DNA of 35,547 nucleotides, taken from contig DDKN01000064.1 in NCBI GenBank assembly GCA_002339725.1, forward strand, positions 1-35,547. Direction: 5' to 3'. Below the pieces are notes generated by a model. That model worked only from the letters and a program-made list of their open reading frames with translations. It was not told the origin of the DNA and did no database searches. Of the stretch, positions 1 through 12,381 are shown in pieces. Origin of the DNA: Thiobacillus sp. UBA2597. Its GTDB lineage: Bacteria > Pseudomonadota > Gammaproteobacteria > Burkholderiales > Thiobacillaceae. Both the position numbers and the translations under genes were made by a program. How positions within the stretch are numbered: the stretch's first letter is position 1; every line of letters starts with the position of its first letter.

Positions 1-983
1 ACCGGGCCGGGATAGGCGGCCAGTACCTTCACCTCGACGCCGAATTCGGACAGCTTGCGCTCGATCAGGCGCGAGGTGGCCTCGAGCGAGGCCTCGTCCA
101 CGGTGACCGCCGCCTTGGCCGGCTCATCCAGCAGGTGGAGCGGGGGCAGTTGGGTGTGCGGCAGGTCGCGGAACAGGAAGGCCTGGCGCTCCTGCTCGGA
201 ACGGTCGGACTGGGGAATCTCCAGGGCCGGCGGCTCGATCTTGATCGGCGGCTTGGTCTTGAGCTTTTTGCGCTCCTGCTCGACTACGGTCTCGCGCTCG
301 AGGGTGGCGGAAAGCCCGGCCTTGCGGTCATTGCGGGCCTGCCAATAGTCCTTGACCCCGTAATAGGCCTTTTCCAGCAGCCCACCGAGGCCTTCGGCGA
401 CGCCGATCCAGGAGACGCCGGTAAACAGACTGAAGCCGACGCCCCAGGCGACCAGGAGCAGCAAGGTGCCGCCGTCGAAGCCGAAGCTGCCGGCGATGAG
501 GCCCGCAATGCCATGACCCAGGGCGCCACCCGGCGCCAAGGGCAAGTCGGCCGTGAGTTTATAGAAACGCAAAGCCTCGATGGCACTGCTGGAGAGCAAG
601 GTGAGGCCGAAGCCGGTCAGGACCACCCAGAGACCATGATGATGCCCGGTCTCGGCTTCGCCGATGCGGCGATAACCCCACCAGATTAAATAAAGCGCCA
701 GGACGACCCACCACCAGGTCGAAATACCGAAGAGATAAAGCAAAAGATCCGACAGCCAGGCCCCGAAGGCCCCGCCGGCGTTGCTCAGTTTGGCATGGTC
801 GGTCGCCCGCGACCAGCCGGGGTCTTCCAGGCTGTAACTCGCCAAAATCAGGGTGAGGTACAGGGCGGCGGCCACCGCCACCAGCCACCAGGCTTCGCGC
901 AGAACGCGGGCGACCTTCGGGGTCAGCGGCTTGCGTGCCGGTTTCTTGGCGACCGCGAAGCGTTTGTTGGGTTTGGCGAGCAT
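1..983 (-). CDS. ftsK: DNA translocase FtsK, N-terminal part (cut by window edge)
   Basis: FtsK anchors at the division septum and pumps chromosome ends toward XerCD/dif during cell division. Reading the minus strand from ATG at 983 gives about 327 residues with no stop, so the gene runs out of the window at position 1. A basic N-terminus (MLAKPNKRFAVAKK) is followed by four hydrophobic segments at roughly residues 30-50, 80-105, 115-140 and 165-190, the FtsK 4TM domain. A charged linker follows, and then the start of the alpha domain (ATSRLIERKLSEFGVEVKV, about residues 300-320). The motor and gamma domains lie outside the window. The ribosome-binding site is weak. The gene is divergent from trxB, with 271 bp between the starts; this neighbour pair is common in proteobacteria. 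Identity is firm; only the exact start is open. Confidence 0.93.
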   Translation of the reverse strand, partial: MLAKPNKRFAVAKKPARKPLTPKVARVLREAWWLVAVAAALYLTLILASYSLEDPGWSRATDHAKLSNAGGAFGAWLSDLLLYLFGISTWWWVVLALYLIWWGYRRIGEAETGHHHGLWVVLTGFGLTLLSSSAIEALRFYKLTADLPLAPGGALGHGIAGLIAGSFGFDGGTLLLLVAWGVGFSLFTGVSWIGVAEGLGGLLEKAYYGVKDYWQARNDRKAGLSATLERETVVEQERKKLKTKPPIKIEPPALEIPQSDRSEQERQAFLFRDLPHTQLPPLHLLDEPAKAAVTVDEASLEATSRLIERKLSEFGVEVKVLAAYPGP

Positions 984-1254
984 GGCACGCAACTATAAAG
1001 GAAAGCCCTCGGCCATAGAAACGGGCGTTTCCTGCAAGGGGCATTGCCGGACTGGTCTGGATTTCGTACCAACCGCCATGGAGACAATACGTACAATGTA
1101 TATTATGTTAAATCAAACAAGGATGCGGTTGCCGCTTGGAATAAGCAGAAACGCCCTCACCTCGAATCCAAGTGCCAAGCGGTTTGACAGTTGGTGCTGA
1201 TAGAATCCCGGTTCGCTGAATTCACTACCGCCATGCGGTTTCTCAGGAGATTTC
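984..1254. promoter_or_regulatory. Divergent ftsK/trxB intergenic region
   Basis: This 271-bp gap separates the divergent starts of ftsK and trxB and must hold both promoters. An AT-rich patch at about 1085-1120, with overlapping TATATT/TATTAT elements, stands out from the GC-rich surroundings. Nearer trxB, TTGACA (1184-1189) and TAGAAT (1201-1206) are only 11 bp apart, so they do not form one standard promoter. I cannot assign transcription starts. A good Shine-Dalgarno sequence (CAGGAGA) lies just before the trxB ATG. Confidence 0.4.
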
Positions 1255-2205
1255 ATGTCCACCAAGCACGCACAGCTCTTGATTCTGGGCTCAGGCCCCG
1301 CCGGCTACACCGCCGCCATCTACGCCGCCCGCGCCAATCTGAAACCGGTCTTGATCACCGGCCTGCAGCAAGGCGGACAATTGATGACCACCACCGAGGT
1401 CGACAACTGGCCGGCCGACGTCAACGGCGTCCAGGGTCCCGAGCTGATGCAGCGCTTCCAGGCCCATGCCGAGCGGTTCAACACCGAAATCATCTTCGAC
1501 CACATCCATACCGCCAAACTGACCGAAAAGCCGTTCACCCTGATCGGTGATTCCGGCACCTATACCTGCGATGCCCTGATCATCGCCACCGGCGCTTCGG
1601 CCATGTATCTCGGGCTGGAATCCGAGCAGGCCTACATGGGGCGCGGTGTCTCCGGCTGTGCCACCTGCGACGGCTTTTTCTACAAGGGCCAGGAGGTGGC
1701 CGTGATCGGGGGCGGCAATACCGCGGTCGAAGAGGCGATTTATCTTTCCAATATCGCGAGCAAGGTCACCCTCGTGCACCGTCGCGACAGCTTCAAGGCC
1801 GAAAAGATCATGGTCGATCACCTCATGGAAAAGGTGAAGGAAGGCAAGATCGTCCTTGAATTGGATAGTGTTTTGGAGGAGGTTCTGGGGGACAAGAACG
1901 GCGTTACCGGCGTGCGCCTGAAGAACCTTAAGACCAATGCGACCAAGGAAATCGCGCTGGCCGGCGTCTTCATCGCCATCGGTCACAAACCCAATACCGA
2001 TCTCTTCGTCGGCCAACTGGAGATGGACCACGGCTATATCGTGACCAAGGGCGGCCGCCACGGCTTCGCCACCCAGACCAGCATTCCCGGGGTGTTTGCG
2101 GCCGGCGACGTGCAGGACATGATCTACAAGCAGGCCATCACCAGCGCCGCTTCGGGTTGCCAGGCCGCCCTGGATGCCGAGCGCTTCCTCGAAGGCAAGT
2201 CCTGA
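1255..2205 (+). CDS. trxB: Thioredoxin reductase (NADPH)
   Basis: TrxB is a cytoplasmic flavoenzyme that passes electrons from NADPH through FAD and a redox disulfide to thioredoxin. The 316-residue product has the usual family length. An N-terminal FAD-binding GSGPAGYTAAIYAARA motif is followed by the active-site Cys pair C135-A-T-C138 (CATCDG). The NADPH-binding motif is GGGNTAVEEA, and the C-terminal FAD motif is GVFAAGDVQD. The ATG is preceded by a strong CAGGAGA ribosome-binding site at suitable spacing. An Smr-domain gene follows after 28 bp on the same strand and may be co-transcribed. All key residues are present. Confidence 0.97.
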   Translation: MSTKHAQLLILGSGPAGYTAAIYAARANLKPVLITGLQQGGQLMTTTEVDNWPADVNGVQGPELMQRFQAHAERFNTEIIFDHIHTAKLTEKPFTLIGDSGTYTCDALIIATGASAMYLGLESEQAYMGRGVSGCATCDGFFYKGQEVAVIGGGNTAVEEAIYLSNIASKVTLVHRRDSFKAEKIMVDHLMEKVKEGKIVLELDSVLEEVLGDKNGVTGVRLKNLKTNATKEIALAGVFIAIGHKPNTDLFVGQLEMDHGYIVTKGGRHGFATQTSIPGVFAAGDVQDMIYKQAITSAASGCQAALDAERFLEGKS

Positions 2206-2233
2206 TCCGGCTTGAATTTGTTCGTTTAAGTTC

Positions 2234-2809
2234 ATGAAGAAAAGCGGGAAACCCGGCAAGGCCAGGCTTCCCGCTCCTGCGGCTGAAGACATTGAGCTCT
2301 TCCGTTCGGAAGTGGCCGATGCCACCCCACTGGGACCACACGGCCGCTTTCTTCACCCGCTCGATCCTCCGCCTGCCCTGCCCCTGAGCCGCCTGCGCGA
2401 CCAGCGCGAGGTCATGCTCGAATCGCTGACCGACCCCGGGGAGTGGGATGCCTCGACGGAGACCGGTGAGGAGCTGATTTATCTGCGTCCCGGCATCTCG
2501 CGCCAGGTGCTGCGTCGTTTGCGCAGTGGCGAGTGGCGGGTCCAGGCCGAACTGGACCTGCATGGCCTGACGCGGGCCGAAGCCAAGATCGAACTGGTCG
2601 ATTTTCTGCATGCCTGTGATCGCCGCGGCATTCGCTGCATCCGCATCATCCACGGCAAGGGCTTGGGTTCGCCCAACCGGGAGCCGGTGCTCAAGCGGGC
2701 GGTCCGGCACTGGCTGGCGCAAAGGGAAGAAGTGCTGGCCTATGTCCAGGCCCGACCGGCTGATGGCGGTGGCGGCGCGGTGATCGCGCTGCTGAGGAGT
2801 CGGGCTTAG
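2234..2809 (+). CDS. Smr-domain protein (SmrA-like putative DNA endonuclease)
   Basis: This 191-residue soluble protein has a C-terminal Smr (small MutS-related) domain at about residues 95-185. The family signatures are visible: LDLHGLTRAEA, and IIHGKG about 40 residues later. Stand-alone Smr proteins such as E. coli SmrA (YdaL) nick DNA, and related domains cut RNA; which substrate applies here is unknown. The N-terminal half is Pro/Glu/Arg-rich with no membrane segment, as in other proteobacterial SmrA-type proteins. It follows trxB by 28 bp. Its stop codon overlaps the stop of the opposing L,D-transpeptidase gene by 4 bp, leaving no room for a terminator between the convergent genes. Family assignment is secure; the reaction is inferred. 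Confidence 0.88.
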   Translation: MKKSGKPGKARLPAPAAEDIELFRSEVADATPLGPHGRFLHPLDPPPALPLSRLRDQREVMLESLTDPGEWDASTETGEELIYLRPGISRQVLRRLRSGEWRVQAELDLHGLTRAEAKIELVDFLHACDRRGIRCIRIIHGKGLGSPNREPVLKRAVRHWLAQREEVLAYVQARPADGGGGAVIALLRSRA

Positions 2810-3288
2810 GCCTCGACGATCTCCACAGGCGTATAGGCCGGCACCTGCTCGAACAGCTCCACAATGTCCCGGTTGCGCATACGGATGCAACCATGCGAGC
2901 GCGGCGCCTGTTCGAACAGTTCGTCCGGCGTGCCGTGGATGTAGATATACCGGCGCATGGTGTCGCACTGACCGAGGCGGTTGAAGCCGACCTCCTTGCC
3001 CGAAAGCCAGAGGATGCGCGAGAGGATCCAGTCGCGCCCGGGCGCAGTCCGGCCCAGTTCCGGCGTGTAGATCTCCCCCGTCGGCCGGCGGCCGACGAAG
3101 ACGCTGTTGATCGGCTGATCGGCCCCGATCTTGGCGCGCACGATATGGCGGCCGCGCGGGGTGCAGTAACTGCCGCTCGCCTCGCCCGCCCCATTGGCCG
3201 CGGTGGAGACCGGATAGCGCTGGATCAACGCGCCGTCATCGTCCATGAGATCAAGCTCTTGGCGCGCGAGGTTAATCCTGATCTGCAA
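2806..3288 (-). CDS. L,D-transpeptidase (YkuD/ErfK family), probable TTG start inside tadA
   Basis: YkuD-domain enzymes make 3-3 peptidoglycan crosslinks or attach proteins to peptidoglycan through a catalytic Cys. The C-terminal half shows the fold signature: YIYIHGTPD, then SHGCIRMRN with catalytic Cys and upstream His. I place the start at TTG 3288, giving 160 residues beginning MQIRINLARQELDL, because AGGGA lies 7 nt upstream. This start overlaps the end of tadA by 17 nt, suggesting translational coupling. An in-frame extension to 3603 exists but is an antisense-like shadow of tadA with no family character. No signal peptide is visible, although the usual substrate is periplasmic, so export route or cellular role is unclear. 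Confidence 0.85.
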   Translation of the reverse strand: MQIRINLARQELDLMDDDGALIQRYPVSTAANGAGEASGSYCTPRGRHIVRAKIGADQPINSVFVGRRPTGEIYTPELGRTAPGRDWILSRILWLSGKEVGFNRLGQCDTMRRYIYIHGTPDELFEQAPRSHGCIRMRNRDIVELFEQVPAYTPVEIVEA

Positions 3289-3766
3289 GAGATTTTCCCT
3301 TTGATTGCGCTTGGCGCCGCTCGGCGAAGAAGGCGCTGAGCAGGGCACCGCACTCCTCCGCCAGCACGCCGCCGACGATCTCGGCATGGTGATTGAGCCG
3401 TGGCTCCGCATACAGATTGAGCACGCTGCCGGCCACTCCGGTCTTGGGATCCCTGGCGCCATAGACGACGCGCTTGATGCGGGCATGAAACAGGGCGCCG
3501 CTGCACATCGGGCAGGGCTCCAGGGTGACGTAGAGCGTACAGTGCGAGAGCCGGTAATTATCGAGCCGGCGGGCGGCGTCGCGCAGGGCCTGTACCTCGG
3601 CATGGGCGGTGGGATCGCGGCTCAGGATCGGGCAGTTATAGCCACGCCCGACGATCAGGCCGTCCTTGACCACCACGGCCCCCACCGGCACCTCGCCCGC
3701 GCGCCAGGCCTCATGGGCCTGGGCCAGGGCCTCGCGCATGAACCGGATGTCGTCGTCAGTGCTCAT
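3272..3766 (-). CDS. tadA: tRNA-specific adenosine deaminase TadA
   Basis: TadA deaminates A34 to inosine in the anticodon of tRNA-Arg(ACG), an essential wobble modification. The 164-residue protein has the cytidine-deaminase fold signatures: the zinc-binding and proton-shuttle HAE in PTAHAEVQAL, and the two zinc Cys in PCPMCSGAL. The N-terminus (MSTDDDIRFMREALAQA) and the AGEVPVGAVVV strand are typical of the family. Length is normal. The 3' end overlaps the start of the L,D-transpeptidase gene, so the two probably form one transcript. The upstream gap to ppiD (3767-3898) holds a small GC-rich hairpin but no U-tract. Confidence 0.95.
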   Translation of the reverse strand: MSTDDDIRFMREALAQAHEAWRAGEVPVGAVVVKDGLIVGRGYNCPILSRDPTAHAEVQALRDAARRLDNYRLSHCTLYVTLEPCPMCSGALFHARIKRVVYGARDPKTGVAGSVLNLYAEPRLNHHAEIVGGVLAEECGALLSAFFAERRQAQSKGKSLADQD

Positions 3767-3898
3767 GGCGTGAGTTTAGTCAGATCCTTGCGGCCTTTTT
3801 GACGACCATCGTCGCGGAACGGTCTGCCCTGGCGGCTGGGCAGGCCGATCGAACGGACTGTCCCGAGCGGGCGAGACCTCCGGACTGAGTAGAGCGGC

Positions 3899-5758
3899 TT
3901 ACTCCGTCTTCTCGGTCAAGGCCGCTTGGTTGATCTCGACCTTGAACCGTTGCTTCAAACTGTCAAGATAGGCGCGCATCTCGGTCTGGGCAACCAGTCG
4001 TTGCAGGTCGCGTCGCATCTGATTCAACTGCCCGGCCGGCACCTCACCCTCGCTTACCCGGTTGATCCGGTACAGACGGTAGCCGTCGGCTGTCTCGATG
4101 CCGACCCAGGCTGGCAGCTTGGCAACGTCGGCCTTGAAAACGGCACGTACCGAGGCCGCTGGCAGATTGAGCGGCCGCATGCGGGACAGGGTCATCGGTG
4201 CCGACAGGCCCGCTGGCGGCTTGCCATTCTGTGCCGCCTGCAGGGCCTGCTGGCCGGCTTCGATGGCTTTCTTCCTGGCGGCCTCGGCCTGCAGCTTCAG
4301 CCGAATGGCCGGGGCTACCTCGGCCAGCGGTCGGGTGCTGGCCGGGCGGTGTTCGATCACGCGGGCGGCGACCAGGGTGTTGGGCGCCACCTCGATCGCC
4401 TCGGTGTTCTGTTTCTTGCTCAGGCTGTCGCTGGCAAACAGCGCCTCCATGAGGCGGGGGTGGTTGAGGATGGCAGGCTCGGCCCGGCCGGGGCTGATCC
4501 AGCCACTCTCCTCCAGCTTGAGTTTGAATTCGGCGGCCGCCGGCGCCAGGCTGTCCGGCTGCTCATAGACCAGGTTGCTGAAGCGCTCGGCCCACTCGGC
4601 GAATTTGCGGGCCGCCTCCTGTTCACGCAGTTCCTGGGTGATTTCGCCCTTGACCTTGTCGAAGGGCGCGACGGTGCCGCCGCTGATGCCATCGAGCCGG
4701 ATGATGTGATAGCCGAATTGGCTTTCGACCAGGCCGCTGATCTCGCCCACTTTCATCCGGAAGGCGGCATCGGCAAAGGGTTTGACCATCATGTCCCGGG
4801 TGAAATTGCCCAGATCACCGCCCTGCGCCGCCGAACCCGGATCGTCGGAATATTGCCTGGCCAATTCGGCAAAGCGCGCCGGCTTGGCCCTGACCTCCTG
4901 CAACACCTTTTCCGCCTTGGCCTTGGCGCCCTCGCCTGCCTGGATCAGGATGTGACTGGCACGCCGGCTCTCGGGTTGCTGGTAGCGCGCCTTGTTGGCC
5001 TCGTAGACCTGGCGCGCGGCGGCCTCGCTGACCTGGATCTGGTCCCTGATGGCGTCCTGTGACAGCACCAGGTACTGCACCCGCACCTGGGCCGGCAGGG
5101 CATAATCCCGCTGGTTGGCCTGGTACGCCTGCTCGACCGCCTGATCGTCGATCTGGATCAGGTTGAGGAAGGCCTTGCTGTCATAGATGGCTTCGTTCAC
5201 CTCGCGTTGCTGGGACAACAGCCGGGCGAGCTGGAGCGTGCCGGTGTTCGATGCCAGGGCACCTTCGCCGTAGGCGAACTGCAATTGGCGCAGCAACAGA
5301 TCCTGCTGCACCATCTTGAGCAGCTTCTGCTGGCTCCAGCCACGGCTCTTGAGAAAGGTGTCGAGCCGGGCCTGGGAGAACTGGCCGTTTTCCTGGAACA
5401 GCTCGACACCGGCCAGATAGGCATGCAATTGCTGTTCGCTCAGGGTGAATCCGGCGGCCTGGGCGGCCTGCATCAGCAACTGGACATCGACCAACTGCTC
5501 GACCACCTGCTGGCGCAGGGCATTATCCAGCTCGGCCGGGGCCGCACCTCTGAGGCCGAGCGCCTCGCGTTGCTGCTTGAGTGCCTCGAAAAAATCGCGC
5601 TGGTTGACTTCGCTGTCGCCGACGCGGGCGACGGCGGGCTCCTTGCCGCCGCCCTGGAAATACCAGTCGATGCCCCAGAGGGCGAAGGCGACGGCGATCA
5701 GACCCAAAATGATGCGTGCGATCCAACCCTGGGCGCGTTCTCGGATGGCTTCAAGCAT
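3899..5758 (-). CDS. ppiD: Periplasmic folding chaperone PpiD (SurA/parvulin family)
   Basis: PpiD is an inner-membrane-anchored periplasmic chaperone that meets proteins leaving the Sec translocon. From ATG 5758 the product has 619 residues: a short basic cytoplasmic segment (MLEAIRERAQGWIAR), one membrane anchor at about residues 13-32, a SurA-like N-domain, a PpiC/parvulin domain at about 255-355 (SRRASHILIQ to FGYHIIRLDG), and a C-terminal chaperone domain. A longer reading from TTG 5782 exists, but it would begin in the U-tract of the terminator behind tRNA-Asp, so I reject it. The parvulin core looks complete. With a terminator ending about 22 nt before the start, expression probably depends on read-through from the hup-tRNA unit or on a promoter inside the tRNA region. 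Confidence 0.93.
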   Translation of the reverse strand: MLEAIRERAQGWIARIILGLIAVAFALWGIDWYFQGGGKEPAVARVGDSEVNQRDFFEALKQQREALGLRGAAPAELDNALRQQVVEQLVDVQLLMQAAQAAGFTLSEQQLHAYLAGVELFQENGQFSQARLDTFLKSRGWSQQKLLKMVQQDLLLRQLQFAYGEGALASNTGTLQLARLLSQQREVNEAIYDSKAFLNLIQIDDQAVEQAYQANQRDYALPAQVRVQYLVLSQDAIRDQIQVSEAAARQVYEANKARYQQPESRRASHILIQAGEGAKAKAEKVLQEVRAKPARFAELARQYSDDPGSAAQGGDLGNFTRDMMVKPFADAAFRMKVGEISGLVESQFGYHIIRLDGISGGTVAPFDKVKGEITQELREQEAARKFAEWAERFSNLVYEQPDSLAPAAAEFKLKLEESGWISPGRAEPAILNHPRLMEALFASDSLSKKQNTEAIEVAPNTLVAARVIEHRPASTRPLAEVAPAIRLKLQAEAARKKAIEAGQQALQAAQNGKPPAGLSAPMTLSRMRPLNLPAASVRAVFKADVAKLPAWVGIETADGYRLYRINRVSEGEVPAGQLNQMRRDLQRLVAQTEMRAYLDSLKQRFKVEINQAALTEKTE

Positions 5759-5780
5759 GGCGTCGTATCTCTGAGATGGC

Positions 5781-5809
5781 AAAAAAAAGGCGAACCGTCA
5801 GTTCGCCTT
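5781..5809 (-). terminator. Intrinsic terminator after tRNA-Asp, just upstream of ppiD
   Basis: On the minus strand a perfect 9-bp stem (AAGGCGAAC / GTTCGCCTT) closes a 5-nt loop and is followed by a run of eight T residues (5788-5781). It lies 11 nt past the encoded CCA of tRNA-Asp and ends about 22 nt before the ppiD ATG. It is well placed to end the hup-tRNA-Val-tRNA-Asp transcript. Confidence 0.88.
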
Positions 5810-5820
5810 CTTGGTGTTGC

Positions 5821-5897
5821 TGGCGGAGTGGACGGGACTCGAACCCGCGACCCCCGGCGTGACAGGCCGGTATTCTAACCGACTGAACTACCACTCC
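5821..5897 (-). tRNA. tRNA-Asp (anticodon GTC)
   Basis: The 77-nt minus-strand gene includes an encoded CCA. The 7-bp acceptor stem pairs GGAGTGG with CCACTCC, with discriminator G. The anticodon arm presents GTC (CCTGTCACG), and the T arm carries GGTTCGAGTCC. It is 18 nt downstream of tRNA-Val and shares its transcript. Confidence 0.97.
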
Positions 5898-5915
5898 TAA
5901 CGTGTTTGGTGCCTC

Positions 5916-5991
5916 TGGTGGGTGCTGACGGGATCGAACCGCCGACATTCGCCTTGTAAGGGCGACGCTCTACCAGCTGAGCTAAGCACCC
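5916..5991 (-). tRNA. tRNA-Val (anticodon TAC)
   Basis: The 76-nt minus-strand gene includes an encoded CCA. The acceptor stem pairs GGGTGCT with AGCACCC, with discriminator A. The D arm is TAGCTCAGCTGGTAGAGC, the anticodon loop reads CTTACAA (TAC), and the T arm carries GGTTCGATCCC. Its 5' end is only 11 nt after the hup stop codon, so it must be processed out of the hup transcript or of read-through RNA. Confidence 0.97.
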
Positions 5992-6002
5992 GGAAAAGCC
6001 CG

Positions 6003-6275
6003 TTAGTTTACCGAATCCTTCAGGGCCTTGCCAGCGCGGAACTTGGGCACCTTGGCCGCCTTGATCTTGATGGTGGCGCCGGTGCGCGGGTTGCGGCCGC
6101 TGCGGGCAGCGCGCTTGCCGATATAGAACGTGCCAAAACCCACCAGGGTGACCATATCGCCTTTTTTCAGCGCCTTTTTCACCGCTTCCATGGTCGCGTC
6201 GAGCGCTCGGCCGGCGGCGGCCTTGGAGATGTCGGCGGAGTTGGCGATGGCGTCGATCAGTTCAGATTTGTTCAC
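6003..6275 (-). CDS. hupB: DNA-binding protein HU
   Basis: HU is the small dimeric nucleoid protein that binds and bends DNA without strong sequence preference. From GTG 6275 the product has exactly 90 residues, the family length, starting MNKSELIDAIA. The dimerisation helices are followed by GFGTFYIGKRAAR, the arm tip with GRNPRTG (the DNA-intercalating RNP motif), and the C-terminal KVPKFRAGKALKD. The GTG is supported by an excellent AAGGGGGA ribosome-binding site 5 nt upstream; a longer reading to 6344 would begin inside the leader. A near-consensus promoter lies 53-82 bp upstream. The position between lon and ppiD matches the enterobacterial hupB locus. IHF is unlikely given the HU-type sequence and context. 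Confidence 0.96.
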   Translation of the reverse strand: MNKSELIDAIANSADISKAAAGRALDATMEAVKKALKKGDMVTLVGFGTFYIGKRAARSGRNPRTGATIKIKAAKVPKFRAGKALKDSVN

Positions 6276-6327
6276 GGAAGTCCCCCTTATTCCTTTGACG
6301 AGAACGCAGCAGCAAGGCTGCTCGGGC

Positions 6328-6357
6328 TTTATAGCAAGCGGCAAAAAGCAGTGTCAA
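6328..6357 (-). promoter_or_regulatory. Sigma-70-like promoter of hup (and downstream tRNAs)
   Basis: On the minus strand a perfect -35 TTGACA (6357-6352) and a -10 TATAAA (6333-6328) are separated by 18 bp. Transcription would start near 6321 and give a leader of about 45 nt containing a small GCAGC/GCTGC hairpin. The -35 lies only 25 bp after the lon stop, so hup has its own strong promoter independent of lon. Just upstream, a GCGC-GAAA-GCGC hairpin (6358-6369) could mark the lon transcript end but lacks a U-tract. Confidence 0.8.
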
Positions 6358-6381
6358 GCGCTTTCGCGCCTGAACACCGCG

Positions 6382-8796
<2,415 letters not shown>

Positions 8797-8840
8797 GGAC
8801 GATCCTCAGCGGTTTTTGCCGCACTATGACAACATTGTCT

Positions 8841-8868
8841 ATTTGGTGCCGCCGGCGCCTATTTCAAG
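8841..8868 (-). promoter_or_regulatory. Sigma-32 (heat-shock)-like promoter of lon
   Basis: On the minus strand CTTGAA (8868-8863) and CACCAAAT (8848-8841) are separated by 14 bp. The E. coli sigma-32 consensus is CTTGAA, 13-14 bp, CCCCATNT. The -35 is perfect and the -10 matches at most positions. Transcription would start near 8833, about 37 nt before the lon ATG and inside a short inverted repeat GACAACATTGTC (8828-8839). The functional claim is by analogy; there is no experimental support here. Confidence 0.6.
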
Positions 8869-8906
8869 CGTCGGCGGCCTCACGGATCGAAACAGCCCGG
8901 CGACTG

Positions 8907-10184
<1,278 letters not shown>

Positions 10185-10229
10185 CGCCTTCTATTCCAGC
10201 CTCAGAATACCCGAATAATTAAGTCAAGT

Positions 10230-10852
<623 letters not shown>

Positions 10853-10853
<1 letters not shown>

Positions 10854-12157
10854 TAGGCTTTCCCCATCAAGGTTTCCATGCTCACCGCTTCCTCGGTCAC
10901 CTGCGCCCGCTCCAGCACCCAATTCACGATGTTCTCCTCCAACACCAGAGACTGGGCCTCGCGCAAGCGCTCTGGGTCACCATAGTACCACGCGACCACC
11001 TCGGCCGGATTCTCATAACTCTGGGCGAACTCTTCCACCATCGCCCTCACCTGTGCCTCGGTTGCCACAATATTGTTGGCCCGGGCCAGTTCGTTCAGCA
11101 GCAGGCTGACGGCGACCCGACGCTGGGCCTGGGCCTCGAACACCTCGTCGCTCAGCTTGATGTCCTCGGCCTTCATGCCGCGTGCCTTCAGATCGTTGAC
11201 CGCGCGCTCGAGCATGGCGCGCCGCTCCAGGGCGACCAGGCCCTTGGGCACCTCGAACGGCATGGCCTTGATCAGGCCGTCGATCACCTGTTCCTTGACC
11301 CGGGCCATGATCCGGCGCTTGGCCTCGCGTTTCAGGTTGTCGGCGATGTCCTGACGCAGCTTGGCCACGCCGCCCTCGTGCACGCCCATGCTGGCGGCGA
11401 AGGCATCGTCCACCTCCGGCAGCACCGGCTCGTGCACCGATTTCACGGTCACTTCGAAGGTGGCGGTCTTGCCTGCCACTTCCTTGCCGAAATAGTCGGC
11501 CGGGAAGGTCAGCTCGAAGGTCTTGGTCTCGCCCGGCTTCATGCCCTCCAAGGCCCCCTCGAATTCCTTCAGGGTTCGGCCCTGGCCCAGCACGACCGGC
11601 ATGTCTTTGCCCTCGCCGCCCTGGAACACCGCGCCGTCGATGCGGCCGACGTAGTCGACGTGCACCCGGTCGCCCGTCTTGGCGGCCCGGTCCACCGCCT
11701 TGTAGTGCAGGCGCTGCTTGCGCAACACCTCGATCGTGCGGTCGATGTCCGCCTCGGTGACCTCGACCACCGGGCGCGTCACCTGGATCTGGGAGACATC
11801 GGCCAGTTTGATTTCAGGGAAGACCTCGAAGGTGGCCTTGAACGACAACTCGGCCGCGTCAGGCTCGGCACTGGCCATTTCGAAATTGGGATAGCCGGCG
11901 ACCTTGATCTCCTGCTCGCGCACGCTCTCGAAGAACCGCTTTTGCAGGGCCTCGCCCAGCACGTCGCCGCGCACCTCGGCGCCATAGCGGGCCTGGACCA
12001 TCTTCAGCGGGGCCTTGCCGGGACGGAAGCCGTCCATCTTGACCGAGCGGGACAGGCGCTGCAGGCGCTTATTCACTTCGGCCTCGATCTCGGCCGCGGG
12101 CAGGTTCAGGGTCAGGCGGCGCTCCAGGCCGGTCAGGGTTTCAACGGTGGTTTGCAT
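10853..12157 (-). CDS. tig: Trigger factor (ribosome-associated chaperone and prolyl isomerase)
   Basis: Trigger factor sits at the ribosomal exit tunnel and shields nascent chains. The protein is about 434 residues: an N-terminal ribosome-binding domain with the signature region GFRPGKAPLKMV (about 45-55), an FKBP-type isomerase domain at about 160-245 (GDRVHVDYVGRIDG), and a long helical C-terminal chaperone domain. Two adjacent ATGs are possible, at 12160 and 12157. The second is preferred because AAGGA lies 6 nt before it and only 3 nt before the first. It is the first gene of the tig-clpP-clpX series and overlaps clpP by one base. Confidence 0.97.
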
Positions 12158-12381
12158 CATGGTTCCTTGTCGAGCAAAGGCTGTTGCGCCAAGCAGGCGC
12201 GCCGGCTCTCCGACGCAGTTGCGCTTGACGCGGTAACGGATTGATCAATTTCAGGAATTCCGAACCTGCTTGCTGGCCGCCAGCAGGGGTTGGACAGCGG
12301 TTCCGAGGCTTCCCAAACAAGCCCCCGAGGATACCATGAAAGCCGGGTTCGATTGGCCCCGCGGCCGACCGGGAAAGGGGT

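Noticed and set aside
1184..1206. TTGACA plus TAGAAT as a sigma-70 promoter for trxB
   Set aside because: The spacer is only 11 bp, too short for one promoter.
1291..2325. Long open frame (344 codons) on the minus strand opposite trxB
   Set aside because: It is exactly antisense to a complete, motif-bearing trxB; high GC content suppresses stops on the opposite strand.
5759..5782. Upstream TTG start for ppiD (MPSQRYDAM...)
   Set aside because: The TTG lies in the U-tract of the tRNA-Asp terminator, and PpiD homologues begin at the MLEAIRER position.
12240..12249. Palindrome ATTGATCAAT upstream of tig as an operator
   Set aside because: Ten-base palindromes occur by chance, and there is no second site or recognisable consensus.
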